Source: Pseudomonadota bacterium
GTDB taxonomy: Bacteria; Pseudomonadota; Alphaproteobacteria; Sphingomonadales; Sphingomonadaceae
DNA length: 64,000 bases
NCBI GenBank assembly: GCA_023436615.1
Contig: JAEZIO010000072.1
Location: 1 to 64,000 of the forward strand
Direction of reading: 5' to 3'
In this document: piece by piece, positions 32,545-41,016 of the stretch
How the letters are laid out: every line of letters starts with the position of its first letter
How positions within the stretch are numbered: the first letter of the stretch is position 1
Translations under genes and position numbers: made by a program
Notes under the pieces: model-generated
What the model was told of the DNA's origin: nothing
The model's database searches: none
The model's input: only the letters and a program-made list of their open reading frames with translations

Positions 32545-32608
32545 CTGCGGGTCGCCGCCTCCCCGCCACCGCGACACAAAGCTCGAAATTCGAACCGAAG
32601 GTGGTGGG

Positions 32609-32908
32609 ATGCAGAAACTCTTGATGGCAACGGCGGCGCTCGCGCTCGCGGTTCCGGTCGCTCCGGACGCGGCGGTCGCGCACAGCACGCGCTATTACAA
32701 CGGCAAGGTCTGGAAGGATTCGAAGGGGCGCCTGCGCTGCAAGCGACCGGACGGAACGACCGGGCTTATCATCGGTGCCGCAGGCGGCGCTCTTGTCGGG
32801 CGCGCCATCGACACGCACGGCGAGCGGGCGACCGGAACGATCATCGGAGCAGCCGCCGGCGCGCTTCTCGGGCGCAGCGTGGAGCGCTCGCGCGTTCGCT
32901 GCCGCTAA
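32609..32908 (+). CDS. small secreted glycine-zipper protein
   Basis: 99 residues. The signal peptide ends near AVAHS. The mature protein has a YYNGKVWKDSKGRLRCKRPDG segment, then two glycine-rich membrane-type helices (GLIIGAAGGALVGRAID and GTIIGAAAGALLGRSVE) of the glycine-zipper 2TM type, and ends in a Cys-Arg. Such proteins sit in or near the outer membrane. Function is unknown. Confidence 0.82.
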   Translation: MQKLLMATAALALAVPVAPDAAVAHSTRYYNGKVWKDSKGRLRCKRPDGTTGLIIGAAGGALVGRAIDTHGERATGTIIGAAAGALLGRSVERSRVRCR

Positions 32909-33025
32909 CCAGACAGGCCGGCACTCCGTTGATCCCAACTCCCCCGTCGGGGTGCCGGCCGACCCCGCTGTGTTGACACACTAATACAGTGGTTGTACGC
33001 ACTTCCCGACGAAAGGGGTGCGTCC

Positions 33026-34132
33026 ATGTACAGCCAGAACGAGCTCGACGACGCCGTCGCGGCCGGCGCCATCAGCGCCGAATCTGCCGCCGCGCTTCGC
33101 AATTTCATCGAGAGCCAGCGCTCCGCTCCGGCCGTCGATGAAGAACAATTCCGCCTGATCACCGGCTTCAACGACATCTTCGTTACGATCGCCGCGGTGA
33201 TCCTGCTCGTCGCGGTGGGCTGGATCGGCCAGTGGATCGGAACCGCACTCCACACCGACGTCGGCGGCGACGGTCCGTCGTTCGTCGCGCCGGCCGCGGT
33301 CGCGGCGACGAGCTGGTGTCTCGCTTTGTTCTTCACGGCGAAGCGCAGGATGGCGCTGCCGTCGATCATCCTTCTCCTGGCATTCGTCGGATCGGTGTTC
33401 GCGACCGTCGCCTTCGTCGGCGCGCTCGCTGTGGGGGAACCACCGGACGAGCAAGCCTCACTCTACGCCGGCCTGATCGGTGCGTTTGCCGGTGCCGTGG
33501 CAGCCGGCGCGGCATGGCTTCACTGGAGACGTTTCCGGGTACCGATCACCGTTTCGGCCGGGGCAGCCGCCGTCGCCGCGATCATCGTCGGACTGATGAT
33601 CGCCGTCCTTGGCGATCCCGAGCGTTATCGCGACGCGATCCTCGGCATCGTCCTCGTCCTTGGTGTCGGCGTGTTCCTGTTCGCAATGCGCTGGGACGCG
33701 TCGGACACGGGGCGCATGACCCGCCGTTCGGACGTCGCCTTCTGGCTTCACCTTCTAGCGGCGCCGATGATCGTCCACCCCGTCTTCACGCTGCTTGGGC
33801 TGAACGATGGTAATGCCACCATCGGAGAGGGGCTGGTGGTCGTCCTGCTTTACGTACTTATCGGCCTGACGGCGCTGGCGATCGATCGTCGCGCTCTTCT
33901 GGTCTCGGCGCTGGCCTACGTCCTGTTCGCGCTGCAGGAGCTGTTCAAGCAGTTCGGCGCGATCGAGCTCAACGTGGCCCTGACGGCGCTCGTGATCGGC
34001 TCTTCGCTGCTGCTTCTGTCGGCTTTCTGGCATCAGGCGCGCGAAGCGGTGGTCAAGCCGCTTCCAGAGGGCCTGAAGGCCAAGCTGCCTTTGATCGACC
34101 GGCCAGCGGCAGCTACCGCACAAGCCGCATAA
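33026..34132 (+). CDS. polytopic membrane protein, DUF2157-like N-terminus
   Basis: 368 residues from ATG 33026, which has AAAGGGG upstream; the frame is open before it. A short soluble N-terminus (ELDDAVAAGAISAESAAALR) is followed by about ten membrane helices. The layout resembles DUF2157 and DUF4401-type proteins, but no exact family can be named. A TTGACA hexamer at 32973-32978 may belong to its promoter. Its last 20 bases overlap the 3' end of the opposite-strand DUF2794 gene. Confidence 0.8.
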   Translation: MYSQNELDDAVAAGAISAESAAALRNFIESQRSAPAVDEEQFRLITGFNDIFVTIAAVILLVAVGWIGQWIGTALHTDVGGDGPSFVAPAAVAATSWCLALFFTAKRRMALPSIILLLAFVGSVFATVAFVGALAVGEPPDEQASLYAGLIGAFAGAVAAGAAWLHWRRFRVPITVSAGAAAVAAIIVGLMIAVLGDPERYRDAILGIVLVLGVGVFLFAMRWDASDTGRMTRRSDVAFWLHLLAAPMIVHPVFTLLGLNDGNATIGEGLVVVLLYVLIGLTALAIDRRALLVSALAYVLFALQELFKQFGAIELNVALTALVIGSSLLLLSAFWHQAREAVVKPLPEGLKAKLPLIDRPAAATAQAA

Positions 34133-34454
34133 GCCTGCGCTCGAGCGGGGCCATGACCGCTGCGAGGTCGTGGCCCCGTTTGAGAATCAGCCCATGCTCG
34201 CTGAGGAGCGCGAACGCCCCCTGCCTCGTCCGCAGCTCGGGGCGCTTTTCGATCCGGACTTCCGGTCGCTCGGTATGGCGCCGGAACGCGGCGAACACCG
34301 CATGGTCCGGATGATGCCCGAGCGCGTAATCGCGCCAGTGACCGGCGGCGACCATCCGGCCGTACAAATCCATGATCCGCATCAGCTCGAGACGGTCGAA
34401 AGCGGTGATCGGGCGCCGGTCCCTGGGGTTCGGGAACGGCGCGACGACGCTCAA
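34113..34454 (-). CDS. DUF2794 protein
   Basis: 113 residues from a TTG that overlaps the cysE stop (TTGA). The family pattern is clear: [35 protein letters not shown] and [11 protein letters not shown]2794 is known mostly from alphaproteobacteria and has no assigned function. It is coupled to cysE and overlaps the end of the convergent membrane protein gene. Confidence 0.9.
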   Translation of the reverse strand: MSVVAPFPNPRDRRPITAFDRLELMRIMDLYGRMVAAGHWRDYALGHHPDHAVFAAFRRHTERPEVRIEKRPELRTRQGAFALLSEHGLILKRGHDLAAVMAPLERRLMRLVR

Positions 34455-35134
34455 GCGCTTTTCGCCTTCGCCCGCCGCTCAGCGGGCTTCGTCGCTCGGA
34501 CTTCAGAGCGGAGCGCGTCGATTTCCCGCTCCAGCTCGGCCAACCGGACCCGCACCGGGTCGCAATCTTCGCCGCAAGGCGTGCCGTAGGGGAGGAATCC
34601 CGGGCTGTAATGAACGGTGTCGACCGGCACCGGCTTCGCTGGAATGCCGACGACGGTCGCACCCGGCGCGACGTCCCGAGTGACGACCGCGTTGGCGCCG
34701 ACCTTGGCGCCTTCGCCGACCTCGATGGGGCCAAGGACCTGCGCGCCAGAGCCGATGACGACATTGTTGCCCATGGTGGGGTGCCGCTTTCCGGCGACGC
34801 CCGTCGACGGATTGGTCCCGCCCAGAGTCACGTTCTGGTAGATGGTGACATCATCCCCGATGTTCGCGGTCTCGCCGATCACCGTGAATCCGTGGTCGAT
34901 GAAGAAGCGTTTGCCGATGACAGCGCCCGGATGGATGTCGATCGCGGTCAGGAAGCGCGCGAGGTGGTTCACGAGGCGGGCGAGGAAATAAAGCCCGCCG
35001 CCGTAGAGCCAGTGCGCGACGCGGTGCAGAGCGAGAGCCAGCGCCCCCGGATAGATCAGCACTTCCCATCGGGAGCGCGCGGCGGGGTCACGGGCTTTGA
35101 CCGAATCCAGATATTCGAGGAAGCCTGAAAACAA
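34451..35134 (-). CDS. cysE: serine O-acetyltransferase (EpsC/CysE type)
   Basis: 227 residues from a TTG with AAGGG eight bases upstream. It makes O-acetylserine for cysteine synthesis. After a helical N-terminus come hexapeptide repeats of a left-handed beta-helix: [36 protein letters not shown] and GIPAKP. It is the shorter EpsC form rather than the long E. coli CysE. The C-terminus is a charged coiled coil. Confidence 0.93.
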   Translation of the reverse strand: MFSGFLEYLDSVKARDPAARSRWEVLIYPGALALALHRVAHWLYGGGLYFLARLVNHLARFLTAIDIHPGAVIGKRFFIDHGFTVIGETANIGDDVTIYQNVTLGGTNPSTGVAGKRHPTMGNNVVIGSGAQVLGPIEVGEGAKVGANAVVTRDVAPGATVVGIPAKPVPVDTVHYSPGFLPYGTPCGEDCDPVRVRLAELEREIDALRSEVRATKPAERRAKAKSA

Positions 35135-35305
35135 GCCCGATGCCCTTCAACTGTTCGTGCCCAATCTAGGAACGACTTGCCGCTATTGCCAGAAGGATAA
35201 GCTTGCGCGCCAACGGGGCTTCGTGCAGCGCACGTCCCGCAACAGGGGGAGCTTCGGGCGATTTTTCCAGACGTCCTGACCGAGCCATCGGCGCTGGTCC
35301 CCTTC

Positions 35306-36025
35306 ATGCTCATCGGGTTTATGGCGCAGCTCGTCGACGGCGCGCTGGGCATGGCGTACGGCCAGATTTCCAGCACTTTGCTGATCAGCATGGGCGTGCC
35401 GCCGGCAGCCGCCTCAGCCGGCGTGCATACCGCCGAGACGTTCACGACGGCGGTTTCAGGCATAAGCCACACCGCCCACCGCAACGTCGACTGGCGGCTG
35501 TTCCTTCGCCTGGTCATTCCGGGAGTGATCGGCGGCGTTCTCGGGGCCTACGTCCTGACCGCGGTGGACGCGTCCGTCGCCAAGCCGTTCGTGCTCACGT
35601 ACCTGGCCGCCCTTGGGCTCTATCTCTTCTATCGCGGCGTGATGCACCGCCATACCGAACGTCAGCCGCGGATCGTATCGCCTCTTGGACTTGTCGGCGG
35701 CTTCCTCGATGCAGCGGGGGGTGGAGGCTGGGGCGGCATCGTCACCTCAAACCTCCTAGTGCAGGGCAGCAACCCGCGACGCACGATCGGGACGGTGAAC
35801 ACGGCCGAGTTTTTCGTCACGCTCACGATTTCGGCGACGTTCGTCACGACGCTGGGCTGGGAAGCCTTCACCATGGCGACCGTAGGCCTGCTGATCGGCG
35901 GGGTCGCCGCGGCGCCGTTCGGCGCTTGGATCGCCAAGCGAGTCAACGCCGACCGGCTGCTTACGTTCGTCGGGGCCTTGCTGACCGTCGTGAGCGGCTA
36001 CGGGCTGTACCGAGCGCTCGCCTAA
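35306..36025 (+). CDS. TauE/SafE family sulfite/anion permease
   Basis: 239 residues with about seven membrane helices. Family features include QLVDGALGMAYG, HTAETFTTAVSG in the first repeat, and the second-repeat glycine cluster with GGFLDAAGGGGWG. Members export sulfite, sulfonates or related anions. The adjacent divergent cysE hints at sulfur metabolism, but this is only context. No ribosome-binding site is obvious. Confidence 0.9.
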   Translation: MLIGFMAQLVDGALGMAYGQISSTLLISMGVPPAAASAGVHTAETFTTAVSGISHTAHRNVDWRLFLRLVIPGVIGGVLGAYVLTAVDASVAKPFVLTYLAALGLYLFYRGVMHRHTERQPRIVSPLGLVGGFLDAAGGGGWGGIVTSNLLVQGSNPRRTIGTVNTAEFFVTLTISATFVTTLGWEAFTMATVGLLIGGVAAAPFGAWIAKRVNADRLLTFVGALLTVVSGYGLYRALA

Positions 36026-36032
36026 CGGGGGG

Positions 36033-36551
36033 CTATAGCGTGGCGTGGACGGTCGCGAGCGCCTTCATCACTGCGGCGATCCGCACGGCGGCCTGGATGG
36101 TATCCGACTTGACCCCGGCCTCCAGCAGCACACGTTCGTGGCTGTCGATGCACATGCCGCACCCGTTCATCGCCGAAACGGCGAGGCTGAACAGCTCGAA
36201 ATCGTCCTTCGAAATCCCGTGGCTGCCGATGAAGTTCATGCGCAGCCGGGCCGGCATGGTCCCGTACTCGGGGTTCGCGACGAGATGCACGAAGCGGTAG
36301 TAGACGTTGTTCATCGCCATGACCGCGGCAGCGCCGCGAGCGCCATTGGCCTGCGTTTCGGACAGCTTGCCGGCCACCTCGGCTTCGGCGGCCTCGACCA
36401 GCGGCTTGTAGCCGGAGCCGTGGGCGCAAGCGAGGAGGAGGCCGTTCTTGCGCTCGTCGCCGAGCAACTGGTCGGAGAGGATCGAGGTGAGGTTGAGCCT
36501 CAGGTCCTTGGCGTAATCGGGAAGGGTATCGGAAAATTCCTTGAGCGACAC
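36033..36551 (-). CDS. ahpD: AhpD-like alkyl hydroperoxidase
   Basis: 172 residues, all-helical carboxymuconolactone decarboxylase fold. The catalytic CxxC is C131-x-x-C134 with His138 (MNGCGMCIDSHE), as in AhpD. AhpD recycles the peroxiredoxin AhpC. It is downstream of ahpC on the same strand, separated by 82 bases that hold a hairpin. Confidence 0.94.
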   Translation of the reverse strand: MSLKEFSDTLPDYAKDLRLNLTSILSDQLLGDERKNGLLLACAHGSGYKPLVEAAEAEVAGKLSETQANGARGAAAVMAMNNVYYRFVHLVANPEYGTMPARLRMNFIGSHGISKDDFELFSLAVSAMNGCGMCIDSHERVLLEAGVKSDTIQAAVRIAAVMKALATVHATL

Positions 36552-36574
36552 GGGTCGTTCTCCTGATGTGAATG

Positions 36575-36606
36575 GGGGCGCGGGAACGCTCAGGTCCCCG
36601 CGCCCC
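36575..36606 (-). other. hairpin between ahpC and ahpD
   Basis: GGGGCGCGGG pairs with CCCGCGCCCC around a 12-base loop. No T-tract follows on either strand, so it is probably a stabilising or partly attenuating structure that sets the AhpC to AhpD ratio. Confidence 0.5.
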
Positions 36607-36633
36607 GAGAGGCCTGTGAAAGGTGCCAGGGGG

Positions 36634-37176
36634 CTATGCAGCCGGTCGCAGGACCTCTTCGCCCGGGCTCCAGTTGCACGGGCATAGCTCGTCGGTCTGA
36701 AGGGCGTCGAGCACGCGCAGCGTCTCCTGGGGGTTACGACCGACGTTCAGGCCGTTCACGGTGACGTGCTGGATCACGTTGTCGGGGTCGACAATGAACG
36801 TGGCGCGATACGCGACATGCTCTTCCGGATCGAGAATGCCCAGCGCGGAGGCGAGCTCCTTGCCGTTGTCGGCGATCCACGGGAAGTCCGCCTGCGCCAG
36901 CTCTTCATCGGAGCGGCGCCAAGCGAAGTGGACGTGCGCAGTGTCGGTCGATGCGCCGATCAGGACGGCGTCCCGGTCTGCGAAATCCTTCTTGAGCTCG
37001 CCATAGCCGACAATCTCCGTGGGACAGACGAAGGTGAAATCCTTCGGCCAGTAGAACAGGATTTTCCACTTCCCGTTCGTCTCGCCCAAGTCGAGCGTTT
37101 CGCCGGCCGGAAGCGCGGACGTGCCCTGCTGGACGGGGAGTTTGAGTGCGGGCAGCTTGTCGCCAACGGTAAGCAT
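36634..37176 (-). CDS. ahpC: alkyl hydroperoxide reductase C (2-Cys peroxiredoxin)
   Basis: 180 residues from ATG 37176, with AGAGG upstream. It reduces peroxides by a peroxidatic Cys51 in FVCPTE. Resolving cysteines are in the C-terminal ELCPCNW (C165, C167). The type with CPC is the one that works with AhpD rather than AhpF, consistent with the adjacent ahpD. Divergent oxyR lies 108 bases away. Confidence 0.96.
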   Translation of the reverse strand: MLTVGDKLPALKLPVQQGTSALPAGETLDLGETNGKWKILFYWPKDFTFVCPTEIVGYGELKKDFADRDAVLIGASTDTAHVHFAWRRSDEELAQADFPWIADNGKELASALGILDPEEHVAYRATFIVDPDNVIQHVTVNGLNVGRNPQETLRVLDALQTDELCPCNWSPGEEVLRPAA

Positions 37177-37246
37177 GAGGAATCCTCTCCTGTTCAAGAC
37201 ATTTGGTGTGCGACCCAGATAGGGTCAGCCGACCGTGCGGTCAAAT

Positions 37247-37284
37247 CGATTGATTTGGGGCAGTCAATCGAGTAATCCGATTGA
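37247..37284. promoter_or_regulatory. triple CGATTGA motif, candidate OxyR operator
   Basis: CGATTGA occurs at 37247-37253 and again at 37278-37284, directly before the oxyR start, with the inverted copy TCAATCG at 37264-37270. The first and inverted copies form a symmetric pair with a ten-base spacer. The divergent ahpC and oxyR genes flank it, the usual layout of a LysR-type operator. Confidence 0.6.
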
Positions 37285-38187
37285 ATGACTGCCTATCTGC
37301 CGACACTAAGGCAACTCCAATATCTCGTAGCGGTTCACGACAACGCGCACTTTGGGCGGGCCGCGGAGGCCTGCTCCGTCACCCAATCGACGCTTTCCGC
37401 CGGAATCCAGGAACTGGAAAAGCTGCTCGGCACGCGGCTCGTCGAACGGTCGCGCCAGGCAATCCGGTTCACGCCGCTGGGCAAGCAGATCGTCGAGCGC
37501 GCGCGCCAGTTGGTTCGGGGAGCCGAGGAGATCGCGGGTCTTGCGCAGGCAGCCGGCAAGCCGCTGACAGGCGAGCTCAACATGGGGGTGATCCCCACGA
37601 TCGCTCCCTTCCTCCTGCCGCGGGTCCTGCCGGAGCTTCGCGAGCGTTACCCAGAGCTACGGCTGTACCTTCGCGAGGAGACGAGCCAGCAGGCCTGCGA
37701 CGCGCTTCATCGCGGCGCCCTCGACTGCGTATTGCTGGCGCTGCCATTCCCGTGCGGCGACGTCGCGAGCGAGCTGCTTTTCGAGGATGAGCTTCTGCTC
37801 GCATTGCCTGCGAAGGCCGCTTCCGCGATGCCCCGCCGCGTGCCGCCGGACAGGATCGACGAATCGGACCTGCTGCTTTTGGAGGACGGCCATTGCCTAA
37901 CCGACCATGCGCTATCCGCGTGCGGGCGGATACCGTCGCGAACGGCAATGCTCGGCACGACGCTCCACACGCTCGTGCAGATGGTCGACAATGGCCTCGG
38001 GATCACGCTCGTGCCCAGGATGGCGGTCGACGCCGGGGTTCTTTCCGGAACGTCGCTGGTGGCGCGCGAACTGGACACCGCGCACGCTTTTCGTGAGATC
38101 GCGTTGATCTGGCGAAAGAAGAACCCGCGCGAGGCGGACTTCCGCTTGCTTGCGCAGGTGCTGCGAAAGGCCGCCGGCGGATCCTAG
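37285..38187 (+). CDS. oxyR: hydrogen peroxide-sensing LysR-type regulator OxyR
   Basis: 300 residues. The winged helix-turn-helix shows the LRQLQYLVAVHDNAHFGRAA start. The C-terminal sensor domain has LLEDGHCLTDHALSACG, in which C204 and C213 correspond by spacing to the redox cysteines C199 and C208 of E. coli OxyR. It is divergent from ahpC-ahpD. No Shine-Dalgarno is visible, so leaderless or weak initiation is possible. Confidence 0.96.
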   Translation: MTAYLPTLRQLQYLVAVHDNAHFGRAAEACSVTQSTLSAGIQELEKLLGTRLVERSRQAIRFTPLGKQIVERARQLVRGAEEIAGLAQAAGKPLTGELNMGVIPTIAPFLLPRVLPELRERYPELRLYLREETSQQACDALHRGALDCVLLALPFPCGDVASELLFEDELLLALPAKAASAMPRRVPPDRIDESDLLLLEDGHCLTDHALSACGRIPSRTAMLGTTLHTLVQMVDNGLGITLVPRMAVDAGVLSGTSLVARELDTAHAFREIALIWRKKNPREADFRLLAQVLRKAAGGS

Positions 38188-38750
38188 TCCATGTGCTTCA
38201 GGCCGATCCGCAAATAGTCGTAGCCGGTGACGAGCGTCAGCCCGGCGGCGGCCCACAAGCTCGCAAGCCCCACCGTATGGACCCACTCATGGGCCGGGAC
38301 CGCGCCGCCGAGGATGAGCGCTCCGAGCGCGACCAGCTGGAAGGTCGTTTTCCACTTGGCGAGGTGGCTGACCGGCATTGAGACGCGCAGCTCGGCCAGA
38401 AACTCGCGCAGCCCGGAAACGATCATTTCGCGCAGCAGGATGATTAGCGCCGGGATGATGTGCAGCCCGTGGATGATCGGCTCGCCGCTCATCTTGCGGC
38501 TCGAAACGAGCATGATGATCACCGCCGCGACCATGATCTTGTCGGCGATCGGATCGAGAAACTGCCCGAGCTTCGAAATCTGCCCCTGTGCTCGAGCGAG
38601 AAGGCCGTCGAAATAGTCGGTGATCCCGACAATGCAGTAGAGGACGAAGGTGATCGCATAATCGACCGGCTGCGGCCGCCAGAGCAGGAAGACCAGCAGC
38701 GGCACGGCGAGTATCCGCGACAACGTGAGCAGGTTGGGCAGCGTCAGCAT
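38184..38750 (-). CDS. pgsA: CDP-diacylglycerol-glycerol-3-phosphate 3-phosphatidyltransferase
   Basis: 188 residues from ATG 38750 (MLTLPNLLTLSR); the longer frame is upstream shadow. About six membrane helices. The CDP-alcohol phosphotransferase motif DG-x2-AR-x8-G-x3-D-x3-D is complete (FDGLLARAQGQ then GQFLDPIADK). It commits CDP-diacylglycerol to phosphatidylglycerol. Its stop overlaps that of oxyR by four bases. Confidence 0.95.
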   Translation of the reverse strand: MLTLPNLLTLSRILAVPLLVFLLWRPQPVDYAITFVLYCIVGITDYFDGLLARAQGQISKLGQFLDPIADKIMVAAVIIMLVSSRKMSGEPIIHGLHIIPALIILLREMIVSGLREFLAELRVSMPVSHLAKWKTTFQLVALGALILGGAVPAHEWVHTVGLASLWAAAGLTLVTGYDYLRIGLKHMD

Positions 38751-38844
38751 TGCGCGCCATGTAATTGAAACGGCGGAATGCGCAAAAGCCGCCCGTCGAA
38801 CTGCTGCTTGCCGTCGTCGCACAAGCCGCTAAGCCACCGCGCAC

Positions 38845-40146
38845 ATGCAGGATTCGCTGCACCTCCTGAAGACCCGGCGATTCCTGCCCATCTTCGCGAC
38901 GCAATTCCTCGGCGCGTTCAACGACAACCTGTATCGCACCGCCGCGGTGATGCTGGCGATCTACGGCATTTACGGCGACGAAACGCAGGAAGCGACATTC
39001 AGCGCCATTGCGGCCGGGCTGTTCATCCTCCCTTTCTTCCTGTTGTCCGCGCTTTCGGGCCAGCTTGCGGACGAGCGGGACAAGGCGAAGATCGTACGGG
39101 TCGTGAAGACGGCCGAAATCCTGATCATGATCGTCGGCGCGGCCGGGCTGATCATGCAGAACATTCCCTTGCTGCTCGCGGCTTTGGGAGCAATGGGCGT
39201 TCATTCGACCTTCTTCGGGCCGATCAAATATGCGATTCTTCCGCAGCACCTGAAGGATGACGAGGTGCTCGGCGGCACGGGGCTGGTCGAAGCCGGGACC
39301 TATATCGCCATCCTCTTGGGGACCATCCTCGGCGGGGTGCTTGTCGTCAAAGGCGCGGACGGGCAATTCCATGCGCTGTGGGCCGCGTTGGCCGTGATGG
39401 TCGTGGCAGTCATCGGCAGGATCGCCGGAGGCATGGTGCCTCCCGCACCGGCTGATCCCGGGGCGCCGGTGTGGAAGATGGACTGGCACATCGTACGCGC
39501 CTCGATCACCCTCGTCAGCGCCACCTTGCACGTGCCGCGCCTGTTCCTTGCGATCCTGTCCATCAGCTTCTTTTGGGCAATGGGGACGGTCCTCGCAGCC
39601 CAGTTCCCGCCGCTCGTGAAGAACGGCCTGTCGGCCGACCAGACGGTAGCGACCCTGTTCCTGGCGATATTTTCGGTCGGCGTCGCCATCGGATCGGTCG
39701 CCGTCAACCGCCTGCTCAAAGGCCAAGTCGCGGCGAGGTTCGCGCCGGTTTCTGCGATCGCGATGGGATTATTCGTCCTCGACCTGTTCCGGCACGTCCA
39801 CGGGTGGCCGGCCCGGACGGACGGTGGGCTCGACGGAATCGCCGAGTTCCTGGCGACCCCAAACGGCCCGTGGGTCGTGTTCGATCTCCTAGGTGTGGCG
39901 ATCGCCGGCGGAATGTTCGTCGTGCCGCTCTACGCCTTCCTCACGATCACGGTGCCCAAGTCGGAAACGGCGCGAACCATCGCCGCCAACAACATCGTGA
40001 ATTCGGGCTTCATGGTCGCCGCGACGCTGATCCTGACGGGCGCTGTGCAGCTCGGCGTAACGGTCGCCGATTCCCTGCTTATCGTTGCAATTGCGAGCCT
40101 GATCGCCGCCTGGCTCGGCTGGAAGCTTCACCAGGCCTGCGACTAG
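38845..40146 (+). CDS. MFS transporter, lysophospholipid transporter (LplT)-like
   Basis: 433 residues, about twelve membrane helices. The first segment has TQFLGAFNDNLYR, and a loop carries FFGPIKYAILPQHL, both typical of the LplT branch of the major facilitator family. LplT moves lysophospholipids inward for re-acylation. No acyltransferase (Aas) domain is fused here and none is adjacent, though pgsA next door is another phospholipid gene. The stop abuts the next minus-strand stop. Confidence 0.88.
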   Translation: MQDSLHLLKTRRFLPIFATQFLGAFNDNLYRTAAVMLAIYGIYGDETQEATFSAIAAGLFILPFFLLSALSGQLADERDKAKIVRVVKTAEILIMIVGAAGLIMQNIPLLLAALGAMGVHSTFFGPIKYAILPQHLKDDEVLGGTGLVEAGTYIAILLGTILGGVLVVKGADGQFHALWAALAVMVVAVIGRIAGGMVPPAPADPGAPVWKMDWHIVRASITLVSATLHVPRLFLAILSISFFWAMGTVLAAQFPPLVKNGLSADQTVATLFLAIFSVGVAIGSVAVNRLLKGQVAARFAPVSAIAMGLFVLDLFRHVHGWPARTDGGLDGIAEFLATPNGPWVVFDLLGVAIAGGMFVVPLYAFLTITVPKSETARTIAANNIVNSGFMVAATLILTGAVQLGVTVADSLLIVAIASLIAAWLGWKLHQACD

Positions 40147-40338
40147 TTACGCGATCAAGATCGAAACGAAGAGGAATCCGGCCGCGAAAGTGGACGCGAA
40201 CAACTTCGCGTCATCGGAGATCGTCCAGCGTTCACCATCGCGGCTTTCCAGGACGCGCGCCGGGGCGCGGCCGAAAAGCCGGGGGTCAAGGGCGATCGCT
40301 GCTCGGGCGCTCCGCATCGGGAAATGATTAAAGGCCAT
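40147..40338 (-). CDS. small membrane protein of unknown function
   Basis: 63 residues ending in a hydrophobic helix (KLFASTFAAGFLFVSILIA). The N-terminal 40 residues are basic and polar. No Shine-Dalgarno is visible, and the start codon lies inside a TTAA-N7-TTAA box. Its stop directly abuts that of the LplT-like gene. The helix looks like real coding, but the start is uncertain. Confidence 0.6.
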   Translation of the reverse strand: MAFNHFPMRSARAAIALDPRLFGRAPARVLESRDGERWTISDDAKLFASTFAAGFLFVSILIA

Positions 40339-40342
40339 TTAA
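40328..40342. promoter_or_regulatory. TTAA-N7-TTAA, CtrA-type box
   Basis: TTAA at 40328-40331 and TTAA at 40339-40342 are separated by exactly seven bases, and the right half reads TTAACC. This matches the consensus of the alphaproteobacterial cell-cycle regulator CtrA. It overlaps the start codon of the 63-residue protein, which is an odd position for an activator site. Confidence 0.45.
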
Positions 40343-40473
40343 CCACGTTCAACGGCCTAGTTGGGGCAGGGGCTCCATGCGTCCTGAAATGGGACGATCG
40401 CGCGCAAGCAATGCGGGGCATTGCCGAGCATGAGCGTCGATCGATCAGGAGGTAATGATCATGCTGTGCGAGC

Positions 40474-40502
40474 ACAAAAGCGGTCATGCCCCCAGCATGA
40501 CC
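40474..40502 (-). terminator. intrinsic terminator of tRNA-Leu
   Basis: Read on the minus strand, GGTCATGC and GCATGACC form a perfect eight-pair stem closed by a five-base loop, followed by GCTTTTG. An outer AGCACAA/TTGTGCT pair encloses it. It begins about a dozen bases after the tRNA CCA end. Confidence 0.8.
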
Positions 40503-40514
40503 TTGCTCTTGTGC

Positions 40515-40601
40515 TGGTGCGGACGGTGGGAATCGAACCCACACTCCCGTTACGGGAAGAGGATTTTAAGTCCCCAGCGTCTACCGTTCCGCCACGTCCG
40601 C
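40515..40601 (-). tRNA. tRNA-Leu (anticodon TAA)
   Basis: 87 bases including an encoded CCA. The acceptor stem GCGGACG pairs with CGTCCGC, the T-arm shows GGTTCGAACC-like bases (complement of ggtgggaatcgaaccc), and the anticodon loop reads CTTAAAA with TAA. A long variable arm, as expected for Leu, lies between anticodon and T arms. Confidence 0.97.
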
Positions 40602-40617
40602 AGCGGTGGCAATGAGC

Positions 40618-40920
40618 TTATAATTCGGCGGGGCTCGCTTCGCGCAGGTTGAGCCGCTCGCGCATTTCCTTCCCCGGCTTGAAGTAGGGGACGCGCTTGG
40701 CGTCGACCTGGACCGATTCACCCGTGCGCGGATTGCGGCCCTGCCGCGCGTCCCGCTTGCGGGTCGAGAATGCGCCGAAACCCCGAAGCTCGACCCGGCC
40801 GCCTTGTGCGAGCTGGTCGGTGATCGAGTCGAACACGGCGCCGACGACGCTCTCGACCTCGCGCTGGGTGAGGTCGGGAAAATCGTGGCACAGCTTCTGC
40901 ACCAGTTCGGAACGGATCAT
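40618..40920 (-). CDS. ihfB: integration host factor beta subunit
   Basis: 100 residues of the HU/IHF family. IRSELVQKL begins the fold, [15 protein letters not shown] forms the arm base, and [10 protein letters not shown] is the DNA-intercalating arm with its proline. IHF bends DNA sharply as a heterodimer with IhfA. It lies directly downstream of rpsA, the arrangement seen in many proteobacteria. Confidence 0.95.
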   Translation of the reverse strand: MIRSELVQKLCHDFPDLTQREVESVVGAVFDSITDQLAQGGRVELRGFGAFSTRKRDARQGRNPRTGESVQVDAKRVPYFKPGKEMRERLNLREASPAEL

Positions 40921-41016
40921 TGCGAGTCCCCGTGAGATTCGGCTCGGCCTCCCCCCGGACGGCCATCGGGCTCACGCTGTCAGGAAAGTCCCGACCGCGC
41001 AAGCCCGTGATTAGCC

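Noticed and set aside
38287..39726. 480-codon minus-strand ORF over the LplT-like gene
   Set aside because: Shadow of two real genes; composition is Arg/Asp/Gln-rich without any domain.
40455..40652. Short plus-strand ORF with a strong AGGAGG before it
   Set aside because: It runs through the antisense of tRNA-Leu and has no protein-like composition; the same bases form the tRNA terminator hairpin.
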